This document shows, in pieces, positions 1-7,356 of a stretch of 17,902 nucleotides of DNA (the stretch's first letter is position 1; each line of letters starts with the position of its first letter). The position numbers were made by a program, and so were the translations under genes. The notes under the pieces were generated by a model. The model was not told the DNA's origin. It did not search any database and worked only from the letters and a program-made list of their open reading frames with translations. Origin of the DNA: CAYMUC01 sp964471865 (lineage in GTDB: Bacteria > Actinomycetota > Acidimicrobiia > Acidimicrobiales > Ilumatobacteraceae). Where the stretch lies: contig CAYYHU010000036.1 of NCBI GenBank assembly GCA_964471865.1, positions 1 to 17,902 of the forward strand, in the 5' to 3' direction.

Positions 1-15
1 ATGGAATCAGCGTGA

Positions 16-354
<339 letters not shown>

Positions 355-375
355 TCCTTTTCAGATCAGTTGCAG

Positions 376-403
376 CGGCCTCGCCCTCACGGGGGCGGGG
401 CCG
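376..403. terminator. Hairpin terminator between convergent hppA and DUF3097 gene
   Basis: An 11-bp GC-rich stem (376-386 with 393-403, one T-G wobble) encloses a 6-base loop and lies 21 bases past the hppA stop. The bases after it on the plus strand are only weakly T-rich (ttgtcgcg). It sits between convergent genes, so it could stop transcription from both sides. Confidence 0.65.
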
Positions 404-442
404 TTGTCGCGTCCGGGACCCGTTCCCACCCGGTGACGCGCC

Positions 443-1252
443 TCAAGTGTCGAGTTCGGAGACGAAATCGATCAGTTGCTCCACTGCCCCGACCAAGGCC
501 GGTTCGAGATCGGCGTAACTCGTGATCTGGTTGCGTAAACGGGGCCAGAACCCTTCCAAGTCGACTCCCAGAGCCCGGCACAGTCCGGCTTTCCATTCGA
601 TACCGCGAGGCACCTCGGGCCAGGCTTCGAGCCCCAACACCCGGGGACGGATTCCCGCCCACACGTCGACGAAGGGATGCCCGGTCACGAGTACGTGGGG
701 TGACGACACCGTGGCGGCGAGTCGCGACTCCTTGGATCCGTCGACGAGGTGGTCGAGGAGCACTCCGAGACGACGAGTCGGTCCTGGCGAGAACCGTGCC
801 ACGGCTTCGGTGAGATCATCGGCACCATGAAGTGGTTCCACCACGATGCCGAGTTCCCGAAGATCATCGCCCCACACGTGTTCGAGAACCTCGGCATCAT
901 GGCGACCCTCGACCCAGATCCGACTGGCTCGGGCGGTGCGCGCCGGAGCCGTATGGGAGGAACGAAGCGACCCTGAGGCCGTCGTTGTCGGCGCGCGTTC
1001 AGGGGTGGCGGCCTTCTTGACCAGGGTCACGGGTCGTCCCTCCATCAAGAACCCCCCGGTTCGGTACCGGAAATGGCGATGAGCTCCATGACGGTCCCGC
1101 AGCGTGACGGCTTCGAAAGTCACCTTGACCACGTCGCCGGTGAACCCCGAGGACCTGTCCTCCACGATCATTCCCACCTCGACAGACACCTGCGGGTAGG
1201 TGGGCTGACGGCGGCGTTGGGCCTCTTCATCGAGAATGTCGCGTTCGTACAT
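443..1252 (-). CDS. DUF3097 family protein
   Basis: This 269-residue protein matches, from memory of the family, the actinobacterial DUF3097 proteins over its whole length. The matching pieces include an N-terminal beta-rich part (VEVGMIVEDRSSGFTGDVVK), VEGRHDAEVLEHVWGDD at residues 114-130, LLDHLVDGSKESR at 165-177, and a C-terminal DLEPALVGAVEQLIDFV segment. No function is established for the family as far as I know. The VEGRHD and DHLVDG segments resemble the two acidic motifs of Toprim domains (see findings), but that is inference. I chose the ATG at 1252 because GGGGAGG ends four bases before it. The GTG directly upstream (1255) is possible but too close to the Shine-Dalgarno. It is transcribed toward hppA and lies 85 bases downstream of the gene at 1338-2024 on the same strand. 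No signal peptide or membrane segment is seen, so it is probably cytosolic. Confidence 0.88.
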   Translation of the reverse strand: MYERDILDEEAQRRRQPTYPQVSVEVGMIVEDRSSGFTGDVVKVTFEAVTLRDRHGAHRHFRYRTGGFLMEGRPVTLVKKAATPERAPTTTASGSLRSSHTAPARTARASRIWVEGRHDAEVLEHVWGDDLRELGIVVEPLHGADDLTEAVARFSPGPTRRLGVLLDHLVDGSKESRLAATVSSPHVLVTGHPFVDVWAGIRPRVLGLEAWPEVPRGIEWKAGLCRALGVDLEGFWPRLRNQITSYADLEPALVGAVEQLIDFVSELDT

Positions 1253-1337
1253 CACACCTCCCCGAACCTCGGCGAGGCCTCGCCGCCAGCGAGCACCGAG
1301 AAGAGACCGACTCGTAGCGCCACGTCGACGACGCTAG

Positions 1338-2024
1338 TCAGCCCCGGTGGCACCAGCCCTGATCTGCGACCACGAGATCGGCGACTGCTCCCCCGGGGAA
1401 CGCGAACATGGCTCGAAGACCCCAATGGGCCCGCGCTCTAGGGAGCGGCGCGGGTCCCGATCCCGACCGAAACCATCGCCGAGTAGGAGCTTCGACGAAC
1501 TCGAGTGGTCCCCGGGACAACTCGACCACACCATGCACCACCCCGGCTTGGCTCGTGGCTCCATCGACGACCTCGACGGCTCGGGTTGCGTACCACTCGA
1601 GGTCCCAGGCGACTGGAACGTGGTCGCCGTAAGCCCGTCCGAGGGCCTCGAGGGGATCCTCGAGTGCCACTCCATAGGTTTCGAGGCCGAAGGTCCACTG
1701 CTCGTCGGGGGCCTCGCATCGATGTTCGGCCCATAGACCTGGGGCTTTGGCGAGATACGGATCCGAACGCAACGGGATGTCCCATTCAGCGATATGGATG
1801 ACAGGGTGCCCCTCGGTGGCCACCGCGGCCCACAACCATCCCCGCCGCTGGGCCGCAAAGCGTCGAAACCCCTCCACCACGCCGGTGCGAGTGGACGGGT
1901 CCCACAGCGCGAAACCCCATTCGCAGACCTCGCCTGAGTCGATGGCACCCTCGGTCACCGCACCACTGGACACCTCGTCGGTATCAGCGTGTTCATCCGC
2001 ACTGGGCGTGTCGGTCCCCGCCAC
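1338..2024 (-). CDS. Uncharacterised protein, possibly a lipid- or hydroxylase-associated beta protein
   Basis: This 228-residue protein is not one I recognise. After a low-complexity acidic N-terminus (about 25 residues rich in D, E, S and T) it has an aromatic-rich body. That body includes CEWGFALWDP, HIAEWDIPLRSDPYLAK, GLWAEHRCEAPDEQWTFGLE and VPVAWDLEWYA, and the pattern suggests a beta-sandwich or lipocalin-like fold. There are no clear catalytic motifs, signal peptide or membrane helices. The open frame continues upstream to 2426, but that part lies antisense to the SCP2-like gene and reads as shadow sequence. I placed the start at GTG 2024 because the hexamer TACCCT ends six bases before it, as in other apparently leaderless genes here. 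It diverges from the SCP2-like gene, which suggests shared control and perhaps a related lipid role; that link is only inference. Confidence 0.7.
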   Translation of the reverse strand: MAGTDTPSADEHADTDEVSSGAVTEGAIDSGEVCEWGFALWDPSTRTGVVEGFRRFAAQRRGWLWAAVATEGHPVIHIAEWDIPLRSDPYLAKAPGLWAEHRCEAPDEQWTFGLETYGVALEDPLEALGRAYGDHVPVAWDLEWYATRAVEVVDGATSQAGVVHGVVELSRGPLEFVEAPTRRWFRSGSGPAPLPRARAHWGLRAMFAFPGGAVADLVVADQGWCHRG

Positions 2025-2030
2025 GCCATC

Positions 2031-2036
2031 AGGGTA
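2031..2036 (-). promoter_or_regulatory. -10-like box TACCCT, leaderless start of the gene at 1338-2024
   Basis: TACCCT fits the actinobacterial TANNNT -10 consensus and leaves six bases (GATGGC) before GTG 2024. Transcription would then start at or next to the start codon. No clear -35 was found. Confidence 0.45.
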
Positions 2037-2084
2037 GAGCCACGATGACGATCGCCAACGGTGCCAGTCGGGCCGGGAAGCAGG

Positions 2085-2090
2085 CAGACT
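2085..2090 (+). promoter_or_regulatory. -10-like box CAGACT before SCP2-like gene
   Basis: CAGACT ends six bases before GTG 2097. The same hexamer stands six or seven bases before the starts at 6419 and 11213, which supports both the promoter and the start choice. Confidence 0.4.
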
Positions 2091-2096
2091 GGTGTG

Positions 2097-2504
2097 GTGC
2101 TTCGCTATCTGAGCCTCGACTGGATCGCCGCATTGACCGAGGAGGTCGCCTCGAACGCCGACATGGCGGCTGTGGCTGGCGAGCACACCATCGGAGTCAC
2201 CCAGGTCGTCTCCGATGGGCCCGAAGGAACCGTGGTCTACCACTTGCAGGTCGCTGATGGTCAGGCGCGTTTTGGCGCTGGACCTGCCGAACCCGAACAT
2301 CTCCGCTTCGACCAGGACTGGGAGACCGCAGTGGGAATCGCCAACGGCGCGATCAACGCCCATGAGGCGTTCCTCGACGGCCGGATCCGGATCACCGGTG
2401 AAGGCGAGGACGTCGTCATGCGACATCTGATGCCCAACCAGCCAGTGTTTCGCGCCCTCGACGCCGTGTTCGCCACCGTCAGAGATCGCACCGACTACTC
2501 CTGA
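2097..2504 (+). CDS. SCP2 sterol-carrier-like domain protein
   Basis: This 135-residue protein looks like a single sterol carrier protein 2 (SCP2)-type domain, a small alpha/beta fold with a hydrophobic tunnel that binds lipids or fatty acyl-CoA. In support, the N-terminal helix (RYLSLDWIAALTEEV) is followed by strands (VVYHLQVADGQARF). The C-terminal part has the typical AINAHEAFLDGRIRITGEGE arrangement, in which a helix leads into a strand and loop. The length fits a stand-alone domain. It has no signal peptide, so it is probably cytosolic. The start is uncertain: GTG 2061, 2094 and 2097 are in frame. I prefer 2097 because the protein then begins MLRYLS and a -10-like CAGACT lies six bases upstream. 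It diverges from the gene at 1338-2024, and deoD follows after 56 bases in the same direction. The ligand cannot be told from the sequence. Confidence 0.7.
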   Translation: MLRYLSLDWIAALTEEVASNADMAAVAGEHTIGVTQVVSDGPEGTVVYHLQVADGQARFGAGPAEPEHLRFDQDWETAVGIANGAINAHEAFLDGRIRITGEGEDVVMRHLMPNQPVFRALDAVFATVRDRTDYS

Positions 2505-2547
2505 GAAACCTCGGTCGGGATCGGCCTCGCCGCCGTCTCACGTCCCC

Positions 2548-2553
2548 TACAGT
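2548..2553 (+). promoter_or_regulatory. -10-like box TACAGT, leaderless deoD start
   Basis: TACAGT is a good match to TANNNT and leaves seven bases (cgtcgag) before GTG 2561. No Shine-Dalgarno of the usual AGGAG type is present, which supports a leaderless transcript. Confidence 0.5.
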
Positions 2554-2560
2554 CGTCGAG

Positions 2561-3304
2561 GTGCCGATTCATCTGCGTGCCCGTCCCGAGGATTACGCCC
2601 CTGCCGTACTGTGTCCGGGGGATCCGCTCCGGGCCACCCTGATCGCCGAGACCGTGTTCGACCCGGGAGCCCGTTGCGTCAACACCGAACGAGGACTGCT
2701 GGGGTATACCGGCACGTTTCGCGGCCAACCCCTCAGCGTGCAGGCCACTGGAATGGGCTGCGCCTCGGCGGGGATCGTCGTGGAGGAACTCGTCCAACTC
2801 GGCGCTCGGCGTCTGATCCGCGTGGGAACCTGTGGGGGCCTGGGCGCCGAAGTGGCGATGGGAGATCTCATCATCGCCACGGGAGCTTCCTGTGATGACA
2901 CGACTCCGCTGCGGTATGCGGGCATGGACGGTTTCGCCCCCGTGGCGAGCCCGGATCTCGTGGCCTCAGCACGCCGCCACGCTGACCCGACTCCTCCTCG
3001 ACGCTGCCATATCGGGCCGGTGGTGACGAGCGGGCTGTTTTACGATCCCGATCCGAACTCGTTTGCCCGCTGGGCCCGAGTGGGTCACCTTGGCGTGGAG
3101 ATGGAAGCGGCGATGATCTACGCCATCGCAGCAGTGCATCGGGTCGAGGCTCTCACCGTCGCCGTGGTCAGCGACCGACTCGACGACGACGGGACCAGTG
3201 AACGGATTTCCGATGAGGCGCTCGCCGAGGCCGTGATCGAGATGATCACCCTTGGCGCACTCGTAGCAGTCGATATCTCCCCCGGTGGTGGGGCGACCGA
3301 CTGA
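2561..3304 (+). CDS. deoD: Purine nucleoside phosphorylase, DeoD type
   Basis: This 247-residue protein carries out phosphorolysis of purine (deoxy)nucleosides to the free base and (deoxy)ribose-1-phosphate, in the cytosolic purine salvage pathway. It belongs to the hexameric, bacterial DeoD branch of the PNP/UDP phosphorylase family. The features seen are PGDPLRA at residues 19-25 (phosphate binding), NTERGLLGYTGTFRG at 41-55, IRVGTCGG at 86-93, VEMEAA at 179-184 (ribose binding), and VVSD at 202-205. Asp205 corresponds to the catalytic acid Asp204 of the E. coli enzyme. The length is close to the usual 235-240. Starting at GTG 2561 gives a natural N-terminus beginning PIHLRA. Its stop is 44 bases from that of mdh, with which it converges. 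Uridine phosphorylase is the nearest alternative, but the Asp and the overall match favour DeoD. Confidence 0.92.
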   Translation: MPIHLRARPEDYAPAVLCPGDPLRATLIAETVFDPGARCVNTERGLLGYTGTFRGQPLSVQATGMGCASAGIVVEELVQLGARRLIRVGTCGGLGAEVAMGDLIIATGASCDDTTPLRYAGMDGFAPVASPDLVASARRHADPTPPRRCHIGPVVTSGLFYDPDPNSFARWARVGHLGVEMEAAMIYAIAAVHRVEALTVAVVSDRLDDDGTSERISDEALAEAVIEMITLGALVAVDISPGGGATD

Positions 3305-3348
3305 ACGGCCGGGGCGCGCCGAAAAGTCTCAGGCGCAGCCCCAGTCGC

Positions 3349-4335
3349 TTAGATCAAGCCGAGTTCGGCGACCGCAGCTCGCTCTTCGACGAGCTCGTTG
3401 GCCGAGGCATCGATCTTGGTCCGGCTGTAGTCGTCGATATCGAGACCCTGCACGATCGACCACTTGCCATCGCGACACGTGCACGGGAACGACGAGATGA
3501 TGCCCTCGGGAACGCCATAGGACCCATCGGAGGGAACCGACATCGACACCCATTCACCCTCAGGGGTTCCCAGCACCCAATCGTGAACATGATCGATGGC
3601 CGCCGAGGCTGCCGACGCCGCCGAGGACGCCCCGCGAGCCTCGATGATCGCCGCGCCGCGCTTGGCCACGGTCGGAATGAACACGCCGTCCACCCAGTCG
3701 TGATCGCCCACGGCCTCATAGGCATTGCGTCCTGCGACTTCACAGTGGAAGAGGTCGGGATATTGGGTCGTGGAGTGGTTGCCCCAGATCGTCATGTTCT
3801 TGACCGCGGTGACGGGAGCCCCGACGCGCTGAGCCAACTGGGTGACAGCGCGGTTGTGGTCGAGGCGTGTCATGGCCGTGAAGCAGGACGGATCCAGATC
3901 CGGGGCGTTGGACTGAGCGATCAGCGCGTTCGTGTTCGCAGGGTTACCCACCACGAGCACCTTCACGTCGCGCTGTGCGACCGCTGACAAGGCCCGACCC
4001 TGGGGCTGGAAGATTCCACCGTTGGCGCTCAACAGATCGGAACGCTCCATCCCGGCCTTTCGGGGCATGGCACCCACGAGCATCGCCACATCGGCATCGC
4101 CGAACGCCACCATCGGGTCATCAGACATCACGACATCGGCGAGCAACGGAAACGCGCAGTCGTCGAGTTCCATCTTGACCCCTTCAAGCGCCTTGAGCGC
4201 CGGGGTGATCTCGAGCAGTTGCAGGATCACCTGGGTGTCGGGGCCGAGCATGGCGCCCGAAGCGATACGGAACAAGAGGCTGTAGCCGATCTGGCCAGCA
4301 GCACCGGTGACAGCGACGCGCACAGGGGAGGTCAT
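3349..4335 (-). CDS. mdh: Malate dehydrogenase
   Basis: This 328-residue enzyme interconverts malate and oxaloacetate with NAD(H), the last step of the TCA cycle, in the cytosol. It belongs to the group of MDHs close to cytosolic/plant MDH rather than the LDH-like group. The N-terminal Rossmann motif is VTGAAGQIGYSL (residues 9-20, glycines 11, 14 and 17). MPRKAGMERSDLL at 90-102 supplies substrate-binding arginines 92 and 98, and NPANTNALI lies at 131-139. LDHNRA at 158-163 and IWGNHSTTQYPDL at 183-195 supply the Asp159/His187 proton relay. The length is normal for the family. The gene stands alone, with its own -10-like box just upstream of ATG 4335. sucCD, further along on the same strand, also serves the TCA cycle but is not in the same operon. 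Confidence 0.96.
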   Translation of the reverse strand: MTSPVRVAVTGAAGQIGYSLLFRIASGAMLGPDTQVILQLLEITPALKALEGVKMELDDCAFPLLADVVMSDDPMVAFGDADVAMLVGAMPRKAGMERSDLLSANGGIFQPQGRALSAVAQRDVKVLVVGNPANTNALIAQSNAPDLDPSCFTAMTRLDHNRAVTQLAQRVGAPVTAVKNMTIWGNHSTTQYPDLFHCEVAGRNAYEAVGDHDWVDGVFIPTVAKRGAAIIEARGASSAASAASAAIDHVHDWVLGTPEGEWVSMSVPSDGSYGVPEGIISSFPCTCRDGKWSIVQGLDIDDYSRTKIDASANELVEERAAVAELGLI

Positions 4336-4343
4336 GGCGCCTT

Positions 4344-4349
4344 ACCCTA
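4344..4349 (-). promoter_or_regulatory. mdh: -10-like box TAGGGT before mdh
   Basis: TAGGGT leaves eight bases (AAGGCGCC) before ATG 4335. A transcript starting the usual 6-8 bases after the box would be leaderless or nearly so. The AAGG could alternatively act as a weak ribosome binding site. Confidence 0.5.
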
Positions 4350-4403
4350 GGCGCGCGACCCGCCGTGGTTCACACCCGATCAGGCGGAGGTGTCGGGTTC
4401 GCA

Positions 4404-6419
4404 TCAGCGTCCAACGGTCTGGGCGATCAACTCCGCATAGGCCCGAGCACCAGCGGGACGCAGATGCGTCTGATCGTCATAGAACCAGTCCGGTTGCCCC
4501 TCTGAGAGGGCATACCAATCGAGCACTCGGACATTGGGCCAACGTTCGGGTAGAGCCCGGATCAGTTCGTTGTTGCGGTCCTGCCAGTCCTTGGCGACCC
4601 GGGTGGTCAACACGACCACGAACGGAACCTCGGAGAGTTGGGAGAAGAACGCATCGAGGGTCTCGGTCGAGGTCGGCCCATTGGTACCGAGATGGACGAC
4701 CACGACACTGCCGAGGACCCGGAGTTGGTTGAGATAGGTGACGATCTCGACGCCGGCTTTGAACTGGCGTGATATCACGGCATCGACGACGTATCCGAGC
4801 TCCTGCAACTGCGTTGCGGCGCCGAGCATCACCGAATCACCAATGGCTACGAGGTCGATCACTTGGGGTGGCAGCGTCGTGGTCGTGGTCGTCGATGTCG
4901 ATGTGGACGCCACCGGTGGGGCCAAGGTGGTGACGGGGACCTCGGCCGGAACGGTCGACTGCGGACTCGACCCGGCGGCGACGACGGTGGTCGCGGGCGG
5001 ATCGCTCGCCGAGACACTGATGCTGTCGAGGAGGTCGGTGGTGGCGGTCTCACCCGCTTCGACGCTTTCGCGGATCTCGTTGGGTCGCACCTCGGCGGTC
5101 ACCAGGCTGACACCGGTGAAGGCGATGACACCGGCGATCGAACCCGCACTCACGAGGAGTCGGCGCCGTACCGCCAAGGTTCGGGCATCGAGAGCATCGA
5201 ATACGGAACGAAGCCAGGGGCCGAGTCGTCCTTCACGGATGGGCCGTTCGATGAAGCGATACGAGAGTTCGGCCAGGGCGGCGGTGATGCCACACAACAC
5301 TGCGAACGTGGCTGGTTCGAGACCGAGCCCGGCCACCCGCCGAGACATCTGGAAAATCGGCCAGTGGTACAGGTACAGCCCATAACTTCGAGTTCCGACC
5401 CAGGACAACACCGGGTTGCCCACTCCCAGACGCGAACCCAGCCAGGTCCCCGGGGTCGCCATGGCCGCGATCACGGCCACGCTGGCGAGACCGACGAGAG
5501 CGAATCCCCCTCGGAACAACACGTCGTTCCCGCGACGGCCGTCCTCGCCCACCACCACATCACTCCACGCGACACAGGCCAGGACGAGACTGGCGAGTCC
5601 GATGAGACCAACGAGATCCACAGCACGCGCATGGCGGGCCACCGGTGCTCGGCGAAGCGCCCAGGGCTGCCAGACCATGGCCAGAGCCGCTCCGAGCAAC
5701 AACCCTCCGCCCCGCGTGATCGTGGACAGATACGCGACGTCGAGCCGAGCAAGCTCCCGGCCGAAAACCTCGATGTACTGACCCGGGGTCTCGAGAGTGG
5801 TCCCCACCGGTCCGGGGCGGTAGACCACAGCCATCGCCACATTGGCAGCCACTGCTGCGATGAAGAATCCCACCGCCACGGCCCCGTAGCGACGCCGACC
5901 CAAGGCCACCACGAGGATCATGACGAGGGGCCAGAGCAGATAGAACTGCTCCTCCACTGCGAGCGACCACAGATGACGCAGCGGTACGAAGTCGAGTTCC
6001 GAAAAATAGGACGTGCCCGCGGAGATCTGGAACCAGTTGGTCACATAGGTCAAACCCGCGACGACGTCGCCGCGCAATTGCCCGAGTTCGTCACGAACGA
6101 ACAAGGCGGTATACGCACCCACTCCGATCAAGGTCACAAAGAGAGCCGGGAGGAGCCGTCGGGCCCGACGCACCCAGAAATCGCCCAGCGCCACCTGCCC
6201 TTCGCGTTCGCGTTCGGCGACCAACAACGCAGTGATCAGATAGCCGCTGACGACGAAGAACACCTCGACACCCAAGAAGCCACCGGGTAGCCACGACTTG
6301 TCCGCGTGGTACACGATGACCGCCAGCACCGCGAGTCCCCGGAGACCATCGAGCCCGGGCAAATAGCCAAGGCGCGGTCCTCGAGTTCGCGACGAAGCGA
6401 CAGAGCCGGCCGAGGACAT
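4404..6419 (-). CDS. Acyltransferase 3 family membrane protein with C-terminal SGNH domain (OafA/YrhL-like)
   Basis: This 671-residue protein has an N-terminal acyltransferase-3 membrane domain joined to an SGNH/GDSL-type domain. Proteins of this build O-acetylate cell-surface sugars such as peptidoglycan, O-antigen or exported glycans. YLPGLDGLRGLAVLAVIVYHAD (residues 19-40) holds the conserved His38, followed by GGFLGVEVFFVVSGYLIT and about ten hydrophobic helices. A Ser/Thr/Pro linker with a long threonine run separates the SGNH part. That part has GDSV at 527-530 (nucleophile Ser529), HLGTNG near 576-581, and DDQTH at 648-652 with the Asp-x-x-His pair. The SGNH domain is probably outside the membrane. 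I chose ATG 6419 rather than the open-frame start at 6503 because the latter overlaps metF and CAGACT sits six bases before 6419. It follows metF by 37 bases. The acceptor sugar is unknown. Confidence 0.9.
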   Translation of the reverse strand: MSSAGSVASSRTRGPRLGYLPGLDGLRGLAVLAVIVYHADKSWLPGGFLGVEVFFVVSGYLITALLVAEREREGQVALGDFWVRRARRLLPALFVTLIGVGAYTALFVRDELGQLRGDVVAGLTYVTNWFQISAGTSYFSELDFVPLRHLWSLAVEEQFYLLWPLVMILVVALGRRRYGAVAVGFFIAAVAANVAMAVVYRPGPVGTTLETPGQYIEVFGRELARLDVAYLSTITRGGGLLLGAALAMVWQPWALRRAPVARHARAVDLVGLIGLASLVLACVAWSDVVVGEDGRRGNDVLFRGGFALVGLASVAVIAAMATPGTWLGSRLGVGNPVLSWVGTRSYGLYLYHWPIFQMSRRVAGLGLEPATFAVLCGITAALAELSYRFIERPIREGRLGPWLRSVFDALDARTLAVRRRLLVSAGSIAGVIAFTGVSLVTAEVRPNEIRESVEAGETATTDLLDSISVSASDPPATTVVAAGSSPQSTVPAEVPVTTLAPPVASTSTSTTTTTTLPPQVIDLVAIGDSVMLGAATQLQELGYVVDAVISRQFKAGVEIVTYLNQLRVLGSVVVVHLGTNGPTSTETLDAFFSQLSEVPFVVVLTTRVAKDWQDRNNELIRALPERWPNVRVLDWYALSEGQPDWFYDDQTHLRPAGARAYAELIAQTVGR

Positions 6420-6425
6420 GTCAGC

Positions 6426-6431
6426 AGTCTG
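6426..6431 (-). promoter_or_regulatory. -10-like box CAGACT before the acyltransferase gene
   Basis: CAGACT ends six bases before ATG 6419. It suggests that the acyltransferase has its own leaderless promoter in the short gap after metF rather than only read-through from purH-metF. Confidence 0.4.
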
Positions 6432-6456
6432 GTCGATACGACCCGACACCGTGCCG

Positions 6457-7338
6457 TCAACCCGTGGCCGCCACCGGGAACCCCAGCAAAGCGGAGATCT
6501 CACGGGTCGCGGTCGAACGGTTCAAGGTGTAGAAGTGCAGTCCGGGAGCTCCGGCGTCGAGCAGCTCGCGACACAACGAGGTTGCGACGTCGACACCGAT
6601 CCGGCGGACGTCATCGGGATCGGCCGCCCGCTCGAGTTGTTCCACGAGCCATCGCGGAACCTCGGCACCCGACAGACTTGCCATGCGCTGTACCTGCGCG
6701 ATGTTCGTGATCGGCATGATTCCCGGAATCACCGGTTTGTCGACTCCGAGAGCCGCGAGTTCGTCACGAAGCCGAATCCAATGCCGAGCTTCGAAGAAGA
6801 ACTGGGTGATCGCAAAGTCGGCTCGGGCGAGTTTCGCCGCCAGGTGGCGCCGGTCCGACTCGAGGTCGACAGATCGGGGGTGGCCTTCGGGATGAGCGGC
6901 GACACCGATGGAGAACGCTTGTGAGTCCCGGAGTTCCTCGACGAGCTCGATCGCATACTCGTAATCGCTCGGTCGAGCATCGCCAGGATCCTTGGGCGGG
7001 TCGCCACCAAGTGCCAACAGGTTCTCGATCCCGGCCTGGCGATACTCCTCCACGATCGTGGCGATCTCGGCGCGGGTGTGGGACTGGCAGGTCAAATGCG
7101 CCATCGGGGTGATGCCGGTCTCCCGGGCGACCCAGGTCACCACCTCGCGGGTTCGTTGGCGAGTTCCACCCCCAGCGCCATAGGTGACCGACACGAAACT
7201 GGGCCCGAGCGGTTCGAGCTCCGCGATGGTGCGACCCAGTGTCAACTGGGCGGCATCACTCGAGGGCGGGAAGAACTCGAACGAGAACGTCGGCCCCCGA
7301 GCCAGGAGATCTCCGATTCGGGTCATGCGACCCGTCAC
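6457..7338 (-). CDS. metF: Methylenetetrahydrofolate reductase
   Basis: This 293-residue flavoenzyme reduces 5,10-methylene-THF to 5-methyl-THF, the methyl donor for methionine synthesis. It has the single-domain bacterial TIM-barrel form. The features seen are SFEFFPPSS at residues 19-27, carrying the conserved Glu21, and VSVTYGAGG near 49-57. Then come NLLALGGDPP at 106-115, with the active-site Asp113, ITQFFFE, and PGIMPITN. The length is normal (E. coli MetF is about 296). Two starts are possible: GTG 7338, just 18 bases after the purH stop, and ATG 7326. Neither has a strong Shine-Dalgarno and the difference is four residues. The close spacing implies co-transcription with purH, which links two folate-dependent steps. 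Confidence 0.94.
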   Translation of the reverse strand: MTGRMTRIGDLLARGPTFSFEFFPPSSDAAQLTLGRTIAELEPLGPSFVSVTYGAGGGTRQRTREVVTWVARETGITPMAHLTCQSHTRAEIATIVEEYRQAGIENLLALGGDPPKDPGDARPSDYEYAIELVEELRDSQAFSIGVAAHPEGHPRSVDLESDRRHLAAKLARADFAITQFFFEARHWIRLRDELAALGVDKPVIPGIMPITNIAQVQRMASLSGAEVPRWLVEQLERAADPDDVRRIGVDVATSLCRELLDAGAPGLHFYTLNRSTATREISALLGFPVAATG

Positions 7339-7356
7339 GCTACCGGGAGCCGGAGC

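Noticed and set aside
2025..2426. Upstream extension of the 1338-2024 gene to base 2426
   Set aside because: It overlaps the SCP2-like gene in antisense, is of low-quality composition, and has a better start at GTG 2024 with a -10-like box just before it.
4863..6290. 475-codon open frame on the plus strand
   Set aside because: It lies opposite the acyltransferase, which has membrane helices and SGNH motifs. The plus frame is hydrophilic and His/Gly/Arg-rich.
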